Position numbers and translations under genes: made by a program
Shown here: positions 1 to 11,360 of the stretch, piece by piece
How positions within the stretch are numbered: the stretch's first letter is position 1
Layout of the letters: each line of letters begins with the position of its first letter
Assembly: GCF_031143425.1 (NCBI RefSeq)
Contig: NC_090439.1
Location: 639,283,465 to 639,347,464, forward strand
Origin: Pleurodeles waltl
Lineage: Eukaryota; Chordata; Amphibia; Caudata; Salamandridae
DNA length: 64,000 nt
Direction: 5' to 3'
Notes under the pieces: model-generated
Told to the model about the DNA's origin: nothing
Seen by the model: the letters and a program-made list of their open reading frames with translations, nothing else
The model's database searches: none

Positions 1-161
1 GTCAGTTTGTGCCATTGCTTTAGCCAAAGGCACGGAGCTACCCCTTTTTCCTCCATTACAATGTAAGCTGGTGTACCCTCGGGCGGCGTCTCCTCTCCTA
101 CGCTCGCTTTAATGTAAGACTCCCCCTTCATTGCACTCCTGAATGCTTTAAAGAATTTCAT
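1..161 (-). pseudogene. gag: class I ERV gag N-terminus, cut by window edge
   Basis: From an ATG at 161 the minus strand stays open for 53 codons to the window edge. It starts MKFFKAFRSAMKGESY and carries PPEGTPAYIV and PCLWLKQWHKL further in. This basic, Trp-containing start fits a retroviral matrix domain, but I do not recognise the exact family from so short a piece. Residue 2 is Lys, so there is no N-terminal Gly for myristoylation. The frame stays open for 46 codons upstream without another ATG, until a TAG at 300-302. Position supports gag: it lies about 1.2 kb downstream of an LTR in the same orientation. Whether the rest of gag is intact lies outside the window. Confidence 0.6.
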
Positions 162-1389
162 TTTCTTGTCTTTTATTTCACAAAGTTTGTAATCAATAGG
201 TGACTTTAATTCCCGGAATACTCTTCGCTTGCCTTTCTCCTTCCAAACGAGCCCCACGGACTGCGTCCAATCCGTGCGCGACCCTTCTCTCCAACCAACC
301 TATCCCAGCGCGGCTCCTAGTAACGTCACACTCACACACACTGCGGCTGACAAAGCCTCGCGGCTAGTCCTCCTTCACTCAGCTCCTCTCGTAACAACTT
401 CTTGCATGTATCGCGAGCTACCAAAAATAAAACAGATCTGTCGGTTTACTACAGGAAGGGTAACACAGTCGCTTCAGGACCTTAGGGACTTTTCACTAGC
501 CTCGGCAGTTATTCCGTCTTTCTCGGTCCCCACGTTCGCAAGCAAATCTGACCCGCAGACCTACTCTCAACTTGTCAATGATCTATTCTAGTGCACTTAG
601 AATTTTGTCAAAGCCCGAAGTCGAAGTTCCTTTCACTCCCTTAACACACGTACCGACTCGTTGACCACGCCCGATCAACCTACTAAACCGCCCAGACCAC
701 AACATAAAACAACATACTCCGGAGTCTCTTGACCTCGCAGGGCCCGTTTCAACAACAACAACCACGTGGACCTTTTTATGCACAAAGCGCCACACGCACA
801 TGAAGTTCGACGACTTCCCTACTCTCACACTCGGAGTCGCACCTCCGCTATTTCTATGAAGTTCGACGACTTCTCTACTTCTACACTCGGAGTCGCACCT
901 CCGCTATCCTCTAAAAAGAAAAAAATTCCTCGCAACCTTTTCACCCAACCTGCGGCAATAAGCTGTGCAAGCGCAAAACCCTAATTTCACTCATACCATC
1001 ACTAGTACCGCCAACGCCGATTCCACACCTCCGTTCTCTCCATTCGCAAGCTCCGAGATCCCGGGAAAGTCGCGGTGGACCTAGCCCATCATCATTTTCC
1101 CAATCAGTTTTATCCAAGAAAAATCTAATTCAACTTCTCGAGTGGGGTCTCAAAGGGCGTAACCGTTAATTCAACACCATGTACTTTAAGAGTACGGGGT
1201 CCCAAAAGACGTAACCGTCCTCTGCTACCATCTACTGATAGAGCGTTCCGTACTAATAATTTACCTGTATTCGGACGCTCTTTAGGTCGATGAATCTTTT
1301 GGCTAAGTGGAAACTCTCCGTACTCTTATATCGATCAATTTCATCAAATCAATAATCAATAACGAACATAAGCAATACCCTGATCAACA
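162..1389 (-). other. ERV 5' leader between LTR and gag
   Basis: About 1.2 kb without a convincing coding frame separates the LTR from the gag ATG. It is visibly richer in CpG and cytosine runs than the AT-rich DNA further right. It contains a 56-bp tandem pair (801-913) and a looser pair at 1142-1167 and 1194-1219 (both ending in GTAACCGT). Retroviral leaders carry packaging and splice signals, but none can be identified here. The primer binding site next to the LTR is not clear. Confidence 0.45.
801..913. repeat. 56-bp tandem pair in ERV leader
   Basis: Two adjacent copies, 801-856 and 857-913, both begin TGAAGTTCGACGACTTC and both contain ACTCGGAGTCGCACCTCCGC. They differ at only a few positions. 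A local tandem duplication inside the leader is the simplest reading. Confidence 0.85.
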
Positions 1390-2660
1390 TAACACTTGAC
1401 AATTAATCCAGAATACATCTCGGCGAACCCTGACCGTTCAGTCAGGAATAACCACACCAGTTTATTCAAAGTTAGTGAATTTATTTCCCTATATTAACAA
1501 AGCTAGCACAATATAAATGTGTCTCAACACCAAATGATAAACATATATGAACATTAATAGCTGTCCATAACGGCGAAACAGGTGCAATCTATGTAGCATT
1601 TGAATCACAAGACATTCGATAATAGCAATGCAAATCACTAATACGATAATCTGTAATGAGCTAATTGCATACATTTAGTCAGCATAACAAGGTCTCAAAT
1701 TGCATCGTGCAACAAAAGGAATCCTCATCTAACCTCAAATTAGCATCAGCATGTGGGACTTCATGCGAAAACAATTTAGCAACATTAATTTAGAAAAAAA
1801 CTCCTAACTAGGGATCTTATCAAAATCAGCAGTTGGTTACCTAAAAGAAACACAATGCAATTTTCAATTTTCCTTTCATATTTACCAATTACGATCAGCA
1901 TACAAGGAAGTCTTCGTCTCACAGGTACCGTTTCTCGATCAGCATGGGACGGGGCAAAGGGGCAGGGGCAATTGCCTCACGGCGGCAAGGTAAAACTACT
2001 ACTTCATGCAAAGGGACAAATCAAAGTTAAAGTCTCTAGGGCAAGAATCATTTAAGTCTCTTTCTCTCGATTAGAGAAAGCATCAAAGTCTCTTTCAAAA
2101 TGGCATCGCAGCAAGGTGGGCCATAATAGCTACGAAGTCTGCAAAATGGCGGGATGTCCAATAATGGCCGCAATGGCTGCAAAAGGCTATGGCTACTTTC
2201 TTCTAGTGCACCTGGTTTTTATAGACAACAGTTCAAATCCAGTAGGGTCTTCCATTGGAGGGTTCATAGGTTAGCTTCAAATTGTCCAATCAAAAACAAC
2301 AGTTCTCAAGCTTTTACTTAAGCATACATTATCCTTGGAGATGGGTACGCAAGTTGCAACATTTTATACCAATTAGCTCACTTTCAGAGCCTCCATTGTC
2401 CGCACCTGCAGATCGACCTTGGAGTAAAGAGAAAAATGCCAAGCTGGCACGAAATCTCAGTGGAAAAGTACAGCTTCAAGCAAAAATACACGTTTATTAG
2501 CACATTGGAAAAATACGAGCATCTAAACCGTGAGACCAGGCAACTAGGCCAAAGCCTCCACTAAAGTAATGCTAAGCTAAAGCATTTCAAGCAAGCAAAT
2601 CATAGCACACGTTTACGATTATGTCGGATTAGTGCAATTCTAATACATCACGTTACATAA
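1390..2660 (-). mobile_element. class I ERV 5' LTR (left copy, boundaries approximate)
   Basis: Stretches of 1476-1900 match the well-bounded LTR at 57601-58833. Both contain ATTTATTTCCCTATATTAAC near the left end and, further in, TAGCAT...TTCATG(C/T)GAAAA followed by TTTAG(C/T)AACATT. Orientation is minus. A TATAAAA box on the minus strand lies at 2217-2223 and AATAAA signals on the minus strand at 1461-1466 and 1480-1485. The gag start lies to the left, so this is the 5' LTR of an element leaving the window on the left. The right (U3) end could not be placed within about 300 bp. Confidence 0.6.
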
Positions 2661-4874
2661 AGCACGCTTATAAATGTTGGCAAACTACTCTGAGGGCACA
2701 TTTTGTCCCCGTACAATCTTTATTAGTTCGGTTAAAATCACACATGATTATTGCAATCTACGTTTAAGCGCTAATAAATGTAAAACCTTCATTTCAGCTT
2801 CATCAGATGTCATAAATATAGGCGCTTTTTTCCTGCCAACTAGTGCTTCTATGTTTACTGGTCTGGGCAACATTGAGCTAGGCCAACAAAATACCCAGCT
2901 TAACTACATTTGCCCAATCTGGGTCTTCAGCCCATTCTCTTGTAAGAAATTAATTTCTGTAGAGGTCAACCCAAAACGTTCTATTGCATAGTTTTTCATT
3001 TAGAGGCAACCCAATTTTCTGAGTAAGAATTTGACCGTCTCCACAGGGAAGGGAAAGAGGTTTTACGATTGCATTCTTGCAAAATAGTCAATTGCCGTAC
3101 CAGGAAAAGAGTAAGACGATCGATGCAGTTTCTGGGAGTCGCATTTAGAATTAATACGTTTAGCAACTAAAGTGTCAGGATTAAAATTGTCACTGGTCTC
3201 TTTAGTGCTAGGAAGGCCATATCAACCAAAATCTGAGAGATTACTATATTTGTGGCAGCCATGATTGGCAAATCTTTACTGTCCAAGGACGGTAATCTAT
3301 TCCTTGCATACCCAGCGACTTTACAGGAACTAAGAAGATTCCAGGACAAGATAGTGGTTTCCCTTAATTAGATTAAAAGTAGTGGCTGGCGTCTTTCTGG
3401 TCACTCGGTCCTTCTGAATGAGAGAGGAGTTTCACAGCCCAAAGCACAGCCTACAAGTAAATACTTTTTTCAAATACTATGCAGTGTCTTTGAAGGGTGT
3501 GCCTCACTTTTTTTAGTGCTGACTCCGGGATCTAAAAAAATATATTTAGCTGTCCCTACAGCTCACTGTAGGTTGACAACTTGGTTTCTTAATTTTTAAA
3601 TTTGAGACTAACGCTTGACCTTTATTGGTCCACTGGCATAGACAATGGTATAATCAATCTTGTGTTTGTGTCTTGCAATGAAATGCTATTCGGACCTTAA
3701 TTGAACAAATTATTTGTCATTGAATTGAATCATTGTTGCTCCCAGGCCACCTGTAGGAATAGGGTGTAGCTGGGCATGAAAAGGGAGCAGTCACAGTATA
3801 TTCATGACAATCTGAACTAACTATATGGCGGACACACGTTAACAGGCAGCAGGCTTGAGAAGGGCTGAGCCTTCTCACAGAGGTACATCAATTTGGGGTG
3901 TGGTTGTCGAACAAGTGCTGAACAACACAAGTTGCAGAACCAGGTGCAGCAGAACTGGACATGAGTCTTTGAATGAGAGGGGAGCTTCCTCAGCCAGGAA
4001 GTGGAGGTGCACAGGTGGATAAGCGATGTTCAGTATTCCCACATTGTTATAATTAAGCAATGTACTTATTTTACTGGCTGTTTTTCCTGACCGACGATAT
4101 TGTTTCCACAGTATCCCTACTATTGCAATAGTGTGTGAAGTAACTGAAATAAAAAACGTTATAAATCACAAAGCGGAAAAAACATGAAACAGCAACACAA
4201 AGTGTCTAGCAACATTGACCTTGTGACCAATGAGGGCCATGAGAGTCCTGCTCAACATACTCAGCCCATCATCTCCATGTGAGTTTACCCAATGAACCAT
4301 GTATTTCCATTCTTCTGCTGCCAGAAAGATTCTGGTAGTAGGAGTTGGTACTTAAACTATGCTGCTTGCCATGCGCTCATGGTAAGCACTGGCAATTGTC
4401 CCATTAACACTTAGAATATTAATGTTAGCCCTGAGCTACAGCTGGGAAAATATGGGACATAAGTTACTGGGATATGAGTAGGGGGCCCTCAAAAAACTGC
4501 CTCAGGTGTCACATATTTAGGTAAAGGGCCACGTTTTGCAACATTCCAGACACCCTAGCTTTGGTAGGGAAAGTATGTGGAGGTAGGGAGGCGAGAGGAG
4601 GAATAATATTTATTGGCAAGTCACATTTTGTAGGATAACATTGAAGGAAGGAAGGTGTACGACGTATTCAGTTAGTGTGCTAGCAGGTTTGTGGGAGTGT
4701 TTTTATATATTTTTTTCATGATCTCTTTGTGCTGTGAACTACTAATCAGTCTGCTTTTTAAAGGAGCATCACACACTGCTGATAGGGGTTTTGAGGAAAT
4801 GACTGCTGGTGATGGTAGATAGTCATGCTTCTTCATTCTTAATTTTAACTATTAATCAATGTATAGTTACACTT
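2661..4874. other. no gene recognised (2.2 kb)
   Basis: AT-leaning sequence with only short accidental open frames. The first few hundred bases may still be U3 sequence of the adjacent LTR. No protein motif, RNA gene or repeat structure was recognised. Confidence 0.5.
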
Positions 4875-4882
4875 TGTATGAG

Positions 4883-5372
4883 TAGGGGTAGGTGATACAT
4901 TCTGCTCCGCCGGTGGAGTTTGCAGAGTTTTGGCCACTCTGTGTTGTATGTTTCCGCCGACCACCGTGTGCCAGAGTTTCTTCTCATGCATGGCTCGCCG
5001 ACAGTATGTTGGCAAGCATGAGCAAGAATTGACATCCTCTAGTGCAATTGTAGGGTGCTAGGAGGGCAACCGCTGTGATTTTCTCAAAGTGTGTGGTCAC
5101 AAGCATTCACGTTGGTAAAGCTGCTGCTCGAGTAGAAAATCTATTCAAGAGGCAGCAAAACAAACTGAACCAGTAGTGGCCTCTGGCACGCCACATGGTG
5201 CCACTTATGCTGATTTCCCAGCGTGGAACAAGCTCCTGGCGCTAAAAATCACGTGGCGTGCACAATGTGCCGATTCCTGCCCACTTGTTTACCTCCATGG
5301 AATCTTGCTGATTTTTTGTGGAACTCTGTGGAATTCTGTGGAGTGCAACTCCATGAATTCTACCCATCCCTA
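4883..5372. mobile_element. hAT-like non-autonomous DNA transposon
   Basis: A 490-bp element with imperfect terminal inverted repeats. The left end reads TAGGGGTAGGTGATACATTC and the reverse complement of the right end reads TAGGGATGGGTAGAATTC. It is flanked by TGTATGAG (4875-4882) and TGTATAAG (5373-5380), an 8-bp target duplication with one mismatch. An 8-bp duplication and a (C/T)AGGG(G/A)T(G/A)GG end are typical of hAT elements. There is no transposase frame, so it is a non-autonomous, MITE-like copy. GTGGAACTCTGTGGAATTCT near the right end is a small internal repetition. Confidence 0.75.
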
Positions 5373-5380
5373 TGTATAAG

Positions 5381-5830
5381 GTCACTATTTTGTGTATGCA
5401 AATGCATTGAAGCAGATGGTTTCACACTTATTTTTTCACATTTATATCAAATTCTCATGTTTGTGGAGCTTGTGAAGTTTTAAAGTCAATGCATAAAGAG
5501 GCACCAAGACAAGGTGCCTCTGTAGCTCCTATCACACAGGATTTCTAAAATACCACTCAGCAGTCACAGCTTTCTATCTCCAAGTGGGGCAGTGTACCCT
5601 TCTATAGGCATGTAAACTGTTCCCCTGCTGCCAAAGTATTTCTAGCAGCAGAACAGGAAGCGTCATGCTGCTCATCGTGCACTCGAAGTGATTAAGATAA
5701 ATGTGCTATGGTGCTGCCAATCAGGGGGTTTGTGCTAGTCCTGTGTGGCTACAGGGAAAACAGATGTAAGAAGATGTTTTAAAACTATTTGCTTCTTTCA
5801 CTTTTTTATGTTTTTATTAACATTTTTAAG
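5381..5830. other. no gene recognised
   Basis: About 450 bp between the hAT-like element and the SINE. Nothing recognised beyond a T-rich stretch directly before the SINE. Confidence 0.5.
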
Positions 5831-6186
5831 TGGAGAAGTGTGGCTCAATGGTTAGAGCGGCAGACCCTGATGCAGAAATCTGGCCCGGGACCAGGGTTCA
5901 ATTCCTGCCTCGGCGGGTCTTGGGCTCAATTTCCTCAGACCTGATAATTCTTGCATCGGTGCCTAATCTAATTCATGGGTCCCACTCTGTAACTCTGGGC
6001 AATAGCTTGCTTAATCTCCACAACGGCCCCAACAGTGCTGGGATGCCTGGCTTCACCTTGGAGGTTGCCCAGGAGTGGGCACCTCACAGGGAAAAAGCCA
6101 GGAGGGGTTCCACATTGGTATGCGTACAGCGCCTTGAGACCCTAACGGGTGAGTAGTGCGCTATACAAGTACGAAGTTTAAGTTTA
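5831..6186 (+). mobile_element. tRNA-derived SINE with L2-like tail
   Basis: The head holds both parts of a tRNA-type RNA polymerase III promoter: box A TGGCTCAATGGTTAGAGCG (5841-5859) and box B GGGTTCAATTCCTGCCT (5894-5910). A tRNA-unrelated body of about 200 bp follows. The tail is GCGCCTTGAGACCC...GTGCGCTATACAAG (6129-6171), the hairpin-like end shared by many vertebrate SINEs mobilised by L2/CR1-type LINEs, then GAAGTTTAAGTTTAAG. A clear target duplication was not found. Confidence 0.85.
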
Positions 6187-6197
6187 AGACAATGCAC

Positions 6198-7446
6198 TTA
6201 TAACATGACGCTGTCAGAAGCATTGTAAAAACGTACAGTGTACATAAACGAAGGGGACTGATAGCCAAGGATAGCAGTCTGAATAGTAGGCCCTTCCCAT
6301 GGAGCTCTCGCTTGACATCTAAGACATTTGTATGAGGAGATCGTCCCCATTTTATGAAGCTTGACTGATTCTAACCACACCCTGTGCATGACCTTCAATT
6401 GGATCAGGCGGAAGCATGATCATATAGCAACTTCTCAGGGACGCGTCAGGGCAGCCTCCCAGTCCACGCCCTCCATCCCACCCAGGTCCTGTTGTCTTCA
6501 TTGTCACAGGACCCCTAGATTGTCATGGATGGCGAGGAGACCGCTCGCATGCCCATTGTTCCCAGAGCAGGAGGTTTTCCGGGGGTCTGATTCAGACATG
6601 CCCTCCCAGTCTATCGCTTCAGAGCGGAGGGTGTGTCATAACTTTGCATACTTGTATACCTGGGAATGTGAGGCCGTATTCCTCCTGGAGGCTGTAAAAC
6701 CACAATCGCTCCATTCTCTATAGCATCCTCGATCCATGAGATCTCAATGAAGTCCTATGTAGCAAATCCCTTAAGTCTAGGCATGTCCTTAAGTGCTAAG
6801 CCTAATCATAATGGGTTTTCAATCATGACCATCCCTTTCCATCCAATGTGGGCTCACAGACTGTCCAAGGTCACTAGTTGCATCCGGGCTGGAGTAGGCA
6901 GTGTCTGTCATTTCTGTCATAAAAGTAGTGCTCTCACGTGGGCTTAACCATGGTGTGCCTGACCTGCTCAACCTCTGGTTCTACAACTGGGGCATAAACA
7001 CAATCATTAATAATCTGGAGCTGGGAGGCCCAATAATATGCCCTTAAGTGCAGCTTTGCAACCCCCCTGTTATATACAGATCTATAGAGGGTGTTCAGGG
7101 CTATCTGGGGGGGCCATCCAATCCCACAGCAGCAGTTGTATCTCCTTATCCAGTTTTAGAAAGTAGGATTCAGGGTCCAAGTACGGTGTGTTCTGCATGA
7201 CATATAGCAGTTGTGGCAGTGATCATTTTAAAGAGGGCTGCTCTGCCCAGAATTGTCAGAGAGTATGCCATCTAGCTATGTCACTGTACGTCTCCATTAA
7301 AAATTTAATTTTGTCCCAATGGACCATTTTGTAGGCCTCCCAACCTATGATAGGGGAGTCTACTGAGTCCTACTTTTCCTCAAAGTATGTCTCCGAGTTC
7401 ATTTGTAACTGCTTGGCCATGTCTGGGTCCTGAAGATCCCAGGCAT
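6198..7446 (-). pseudogene. L1-A ORF2 3' part (RT-connection and C-terminal domains)
   Basis: Read on the minus strand in several frames, this holds L1 ORF2-like segments: ETYFEEK plus SPIIGWEAYKMVHWDKIKF near 7,320-7,400, LPQLLYVMQNTP...LLLW near 7,080-7,220, and a C-terminal piece near 6,300-6,400 with the KCLRC cysteine pair. The reverse-transcriptase core with its YxDD box is missing, so a large internal deletion joins the linker to the connection domain near 7,225. Many stops and frameshifts. Orientation is shared with the endonuclease segment at 8.26-8.97 kb and the ORF1 piece at 9.3-10.4 kb, so all are one element. Confidence 0.65.
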
Positions 7447-7449
7447 TAA

Positions 7450-8259
7450 GGCCCTCATTATGACATTGGAGGCAAATGCCACCTACTGCCATGGCGACGG
7501 TCGCCAACATACCGCTGTTGTGGGTACCAGCCGTCAACCGCATTATGACCATCAGCAGAATTCCACCAGAAGGCTGGCGGATTTCCGTCGACGGTCATGG
7601 CGACGGACGGCGGTAAGGTGGCGCTGCTGCCAGCAGCAGTGCCACGCCAGCAAAAGACCGCCTACCATATCATGTTCCATGATACGGCCTGGCTGTGTTT
7701 TGCTGGCAGATGTGTCCCGTCTCCTGCTGGAGAACCCCCTGCAGACAAGTCGGGTTCTCCGACAGGAGAGGGTGGTTTTGTGTGCATGTGTGGGGGTGTT
7801 GTGTGTGTGGGGGTGTGTGTGTCTGTTTTTGTTTGAGTGCATGCAGGTGTGAGTCACGTGGAATGCGTGCATGAATGACTGAATAGGAGTGTACGTGTCC
7901 GTTGTGTGTTGTGAATGCGTGTGTGCGACAATGTATGTTAGTGTGTGTATTTATGTATAGGGGGTTGGGAGGATGAGGGAGGACTCTGGGGAGAATGAGG
8001 GGGCGCAGGAGACCACTATCAGTGCCAGGGAAGGAATTCTCTGGCACTGATAGTGCCTACCGCCATGGTTTTCGTGGCAGTCAGATTGCCACGAAAACCA
8101 TGGCAGTAGGCGGGATCATAATCCTGAGGGTGGGATTGTGACGGCCGCCTGGCTGGAGACTGAGGCCGCCAATGTGATAATTTGGGAAAAGGTACCGCCA
8201 GCCTGTTGGCCGTACCTTTCCCCAAATTACCGCCGTCCGCCAGGGTTGAAATGACCCCA
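7450..8259. mobile_element. Harbinger-like foldback DNA element inserted in L1-A
   Basis: An 810-bp non-coding element. Left end GGCCCTCATTATGACATTGG and reverse complement of right end TGGGGTCATTTCAACCCTGG are imperfect inverted repeats. It is flanked by TAA at 7447-7449 and 8260-8262, which fits the 3-bp TWA duplication of PIF/Harbinger transposons. It has GGCGG-rich stretches, a GT-rich run near 7,790-7,960 and three strong hairpins at its right side (listed separately). The class is inferred from ends and target size only. There is no transposase. Confidence 0.6.
8014..8229. repeat. cluster of three near-perfect hairpins
   Basis: Hairpin 1 has perfect 15-bp arms at 8014-8028 and 8041-8055 (CACTATCAGTGCCAG). 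Hairpin 2 has 25-bp arms with one mismatch at 8055-8079 and 8087-8111, with a 7-base spacer. Hairpin 3 has 18-bp arms with one mismatch at 8178-8195 and 8212-8229, and an extra inner GCCA/TGGC pair. All lie inside the foldback element. Confidence 0.9.
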
Positions 8260-8262
8260 TAA

Positions 8263-8970
8263 ATTTCCATTGCCTGCTCCCACCTTGTCTCCCACCATCT
8301 AAGGTATGAGGTACTCTGCCTCTGCCTCGTATAAGGCACTCGGCCTCCTGCATGACTGAGTGCACGCAGTCACGCAGGTGTGAACAGGTAGTCAAGTCTG
8401 GAGAATGTCCCTCTAGCTCCAGAGAAGAACGAGAATGCCCTCTTTGTAGGATGTCAGAGTCTCCATAATTCCATCTGTTCCAACACCCCAGCAAACTGGG
8501 AGGGTGGTGTAGAGAATGGGTCGTCACTCGTTGAGGCCCGAGTCACATGCAGGCTGTGTGCCATTGAGTCATTGAAGTCTCCTCCCATTAGCAGCAGCAT
8601 GTCCCCCACCTCCAAAAGTATAAGGCCTACTTTGTCCAGTGTTTCACGCGGCAGGCGACGAGGGGCATGGACAATAACTAGGGTGTATCCATGCATGCCT
8701 ACGTCCCAAACATGGTCCGGCTCGGATCTTCAGAGACTCTTGTGGTTTTAAAAGAGGGATCTTCACACACAAATTTCTAATCCCCTGAATTCCTGGGAGA
8801 ATCCTGCATGACCAAGGGACACATATTGACCCCGCCCCAAGAACTTACATTCTGTATTCCAATCAGGTGGGTCTCCTGCAGGAAGACAGCATCAGGAGCA
8901 AGTCTCTTGACACACTGTGTGTAAGGATTTTGAGACAATCAGCTTGATCAGCTATGGTCCAAGAAGGGTT
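8263..8970 (-). pseudogene. L1-A ORF2 endonuclease (APE) domain
   Basis: The minus strand encodes the N-terminal endonuclease of an L1 ORF2: AVFLQETHLIG near 8,870-8,900, and the 80-residue open frame at 8454-8696 with VIVHAPRRLPRETLDKVGL and LLLMGGDFND, the GDFN metal-site motif of AP-endonuclease domains. Frameshifts fall between these pieces. The frame runs on toward 8,260 (with YTRQRQS) and is interrupted there by the foldback element. Confidence 0.75.
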
Positions 8971-9299
8971 CCCTGTACAGCCTCAGAAGTACTCACCTAG
9001 GGCCTAACACCAGCCTCCTCCCTCAAGTGCTTGGCTCACATCAACAGCATTTGCTCACTTAGTAGAAAGCTTGTACCTAGGAAATGTCGCTCACCCCCTG
9101 CAATACCCCAAAACTCGAAGAATAAGCAACAATTGACCACTAATTGGTATTACTGTGAGTCCAAAGTGCTGAGATCCCCCAGAAAGGGACTAAGTCCTAC
9201 AATAGTGGGGGGCTCTAGCACCCAAATGCCAATGCGCAACCCTTAATAGCTAGCAGCCATTTGCCTCCAGAGTTTGCGAGCCAGATAGTCATAGTCAGC

Positions 9300-10430
9300 A
9301 GGTAGCATCTCTGGTAGCAGTTCAGCCCAGCGTGTCTGCAGTCATCGGAGTGATTGCTGAACCCTGGCAGAGTAGTGATTCTGGGTCACTGTCCAGCAAG
9401 TCCAGGTCAGCCCTAGAATGCTCTAAATTGCTTTGCATCTCTGTCGTCTGTGACTCCCCATAGTAGGCTAGTTCCACCATCAACGGTGTCTGTTCAGTTT
9501 CTACCTGATGCTTCGTTGGTTTTTCAGCCAGCCTATTCTTGCATTTTGCTGCCCTCCCACATCTCTTCAGCTCCGTGACCTGCCAGTCACCCACGTATGC
9601 TCTCAGTATGCCATCTTGCTTGAGTCAGTTCCAAACTTCTTCCGGTGTAATGAAGAAGTGGGAGGTAGTGTCCTTCTCCACCTGAAGCCTCGCAAGATAA
9701 ACAAACTCAATGCAGAGGCCCATTTGGTGGAGCTTTGCTTTCACTGGGAGGAATGATTTCCTCCTCTGCTGGACAAGGATCGTATAGTCCTGAAACAAGT
9801 TCACCTTATTGTTTTCCACTGGCCATGTGACCAGGAGACCTGAAGTATGGGATCCCTGTCTCTATAGTTCAGGAGCCTGGCCACCATGGGATGGGGCATG
9901 GCCCCTGGTGCCTTTGAGTGTTCAAGGACCTGGCGCGCTTGTTCCACTCTAAGGAAAGTTGAGGGTTTGCTGTTGCATATATGCTGTATGAGCCAGTTTT
10001 CCAGGAACAGCTCCTAACTTTGTCCTTTGACATGTTCTGGAAGGGCAATGATACAGATATTATTTCTACAGGAACGGCCTTCTGCGTCTTCCGCCCACTC
10101 CCGCAGGTGGATCATTCAGCCCGTCAGGTCTTTCAACTGGGTCTCATTTCCTCAGTGGCTGGCTTCATCCTTGCTACTTTCATCCCTGCAATAGCTACTC
10201 TCTCTGTCTGTTTCCTACGGTTCATTCTGAGGAGGCCAATGTCTGCCATGACCACATCGATCTTGAGTTTCGAAATACATTTCAGTTTGGAGATGGTTCC
10301 AAGGATTTTGCCGAACTGCTCCTTCTGACCATGGAGGGCGGTCTCAAGGGACCTGATAGTGGACTCGGCAGGAACACCGGCCGAGCGCAGTAGGGAATGC
10401 ATCCCTGCATATGGTGGTGCTCTATCCATT
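9300..10430 (-). pseudogene. L1-A ORF1 remnants
   Basis: ORF1p encodes the RNA-binding, coiled-coil chaperone of L1. The 98-residue frame at 10133-10429 has heptad-like spacing (IRSLETALHGQ...LLRMNRRKQTERVAI) as in the coiled coil. The piece at 9625-9819 has VNLFQDYTILVQQRRKSFL, VKAKLHQMGL and SHFFITPEEVWN, which match the conserved C-terminal part of vertebrate L1 ORF1p. A further frame at 9322-9594 extends to the C-terminus. It lies directly 5' of the ORF2 endonuclease, as expected for one L1. Confidence 0.7.
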
Positions 10431-11360
10431 CAATAATGGCCCCTTCTTCTCCACAACTCACCATATGTCCCAGTAGGTGTTGTTCGAGCCCTTAGCCCCG
10501 ACAGGCCAATAGGGGAGAGGAATCCTTCAGTAAGTCCTGCAGGCTACCACTCCATGTCTGCAGTACCTAAGGGGCTGTGGCCCAGCTCCCCCAGTCTGCT
10601 CTGGTTGTTTACGATCCACTCCTTGGTTCAGCTGCACCACTCACCTGTGCCTTCCTGGTGATCTAGTGGTAGCCCTAGGAGGCCGTGACCCTACCAATAC
10701 CAACAATGGTAATACTGTGTGCCCAAGAGAAGGAAGTCTCCCCATTGTGTCTCATGAGAGGGAGGCATGGGACCACAGTCATCGTGGGTCGCGTCACCAG
10801 GGCCAAGCGATGGAAGGCAATCATCAGCAAAAAGTGTCCCTCTGTGAGATGGCGGGTGCCAGAGCCCTCACTCACCTCAGCTGCAAATCATGCCCTCACA
10901 GTAGGATGGCTTGGAGGAGGTCTCCCAACCAGGGCAGCAGCATGCCAGCCAGTCGCAGGGAGGCCTGTCAGTGACACAGAAATCTGTCCCCGTCAGGTCT
11001 CCTAGTGTGATAGTTGTGGTTCAGACCCTCCCACAGGGATCAGACTGTCATCGAAGATCCAGGAGTGCATAGAGCGCTTCACACTGGATGGGCACATTGA
11101 CTCAAACAAGGCAGCTGCAGGTGCAGAGCAGCCAATCTCTTCAGATCTGCCATTTTGGGCCATGGCTCAAGCTCAAGGTTGTCCGCTTTCTCCAAGTTCT
11201 CAAGAGCCACCAGTCATTCTGTATTGCACTACGCCACTGACAGGCCTCCCGGGACCTCTATGAGTACAGGGTGGACAGGATCATGCTGCAGGAGATAGGG
11301 GTTTTCTTCCTTTACCTGGAGGTAAGGGGCAGAAAGTGGCACGATCATCTGCCAGCTAGT
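10431..11360 (-). mobile_element. L1-A 5' untranslated region
   Basis: GC-rich stretch upstream of ORF1 in the L1-A orientation, with no ORF1p- or ORF2p-like motif. Short open frames on both strands here are not supported. The 5' end is not sharply defined and no target duplication was found. Confidence 0.4.

Noticed and set aside
5841..5910. tRNA gene in the 5.8-kb SINE
   Set aside because: Box A/B are good, but about 250 bp of SINE body and an L2-like tail follow directly.
7552..8047. several 80-130-residue frames in both strands near 7.5-8.0 kb
   Set aside because: They lie in the foldback element and its GT-rich run and show only low-complexity translation.
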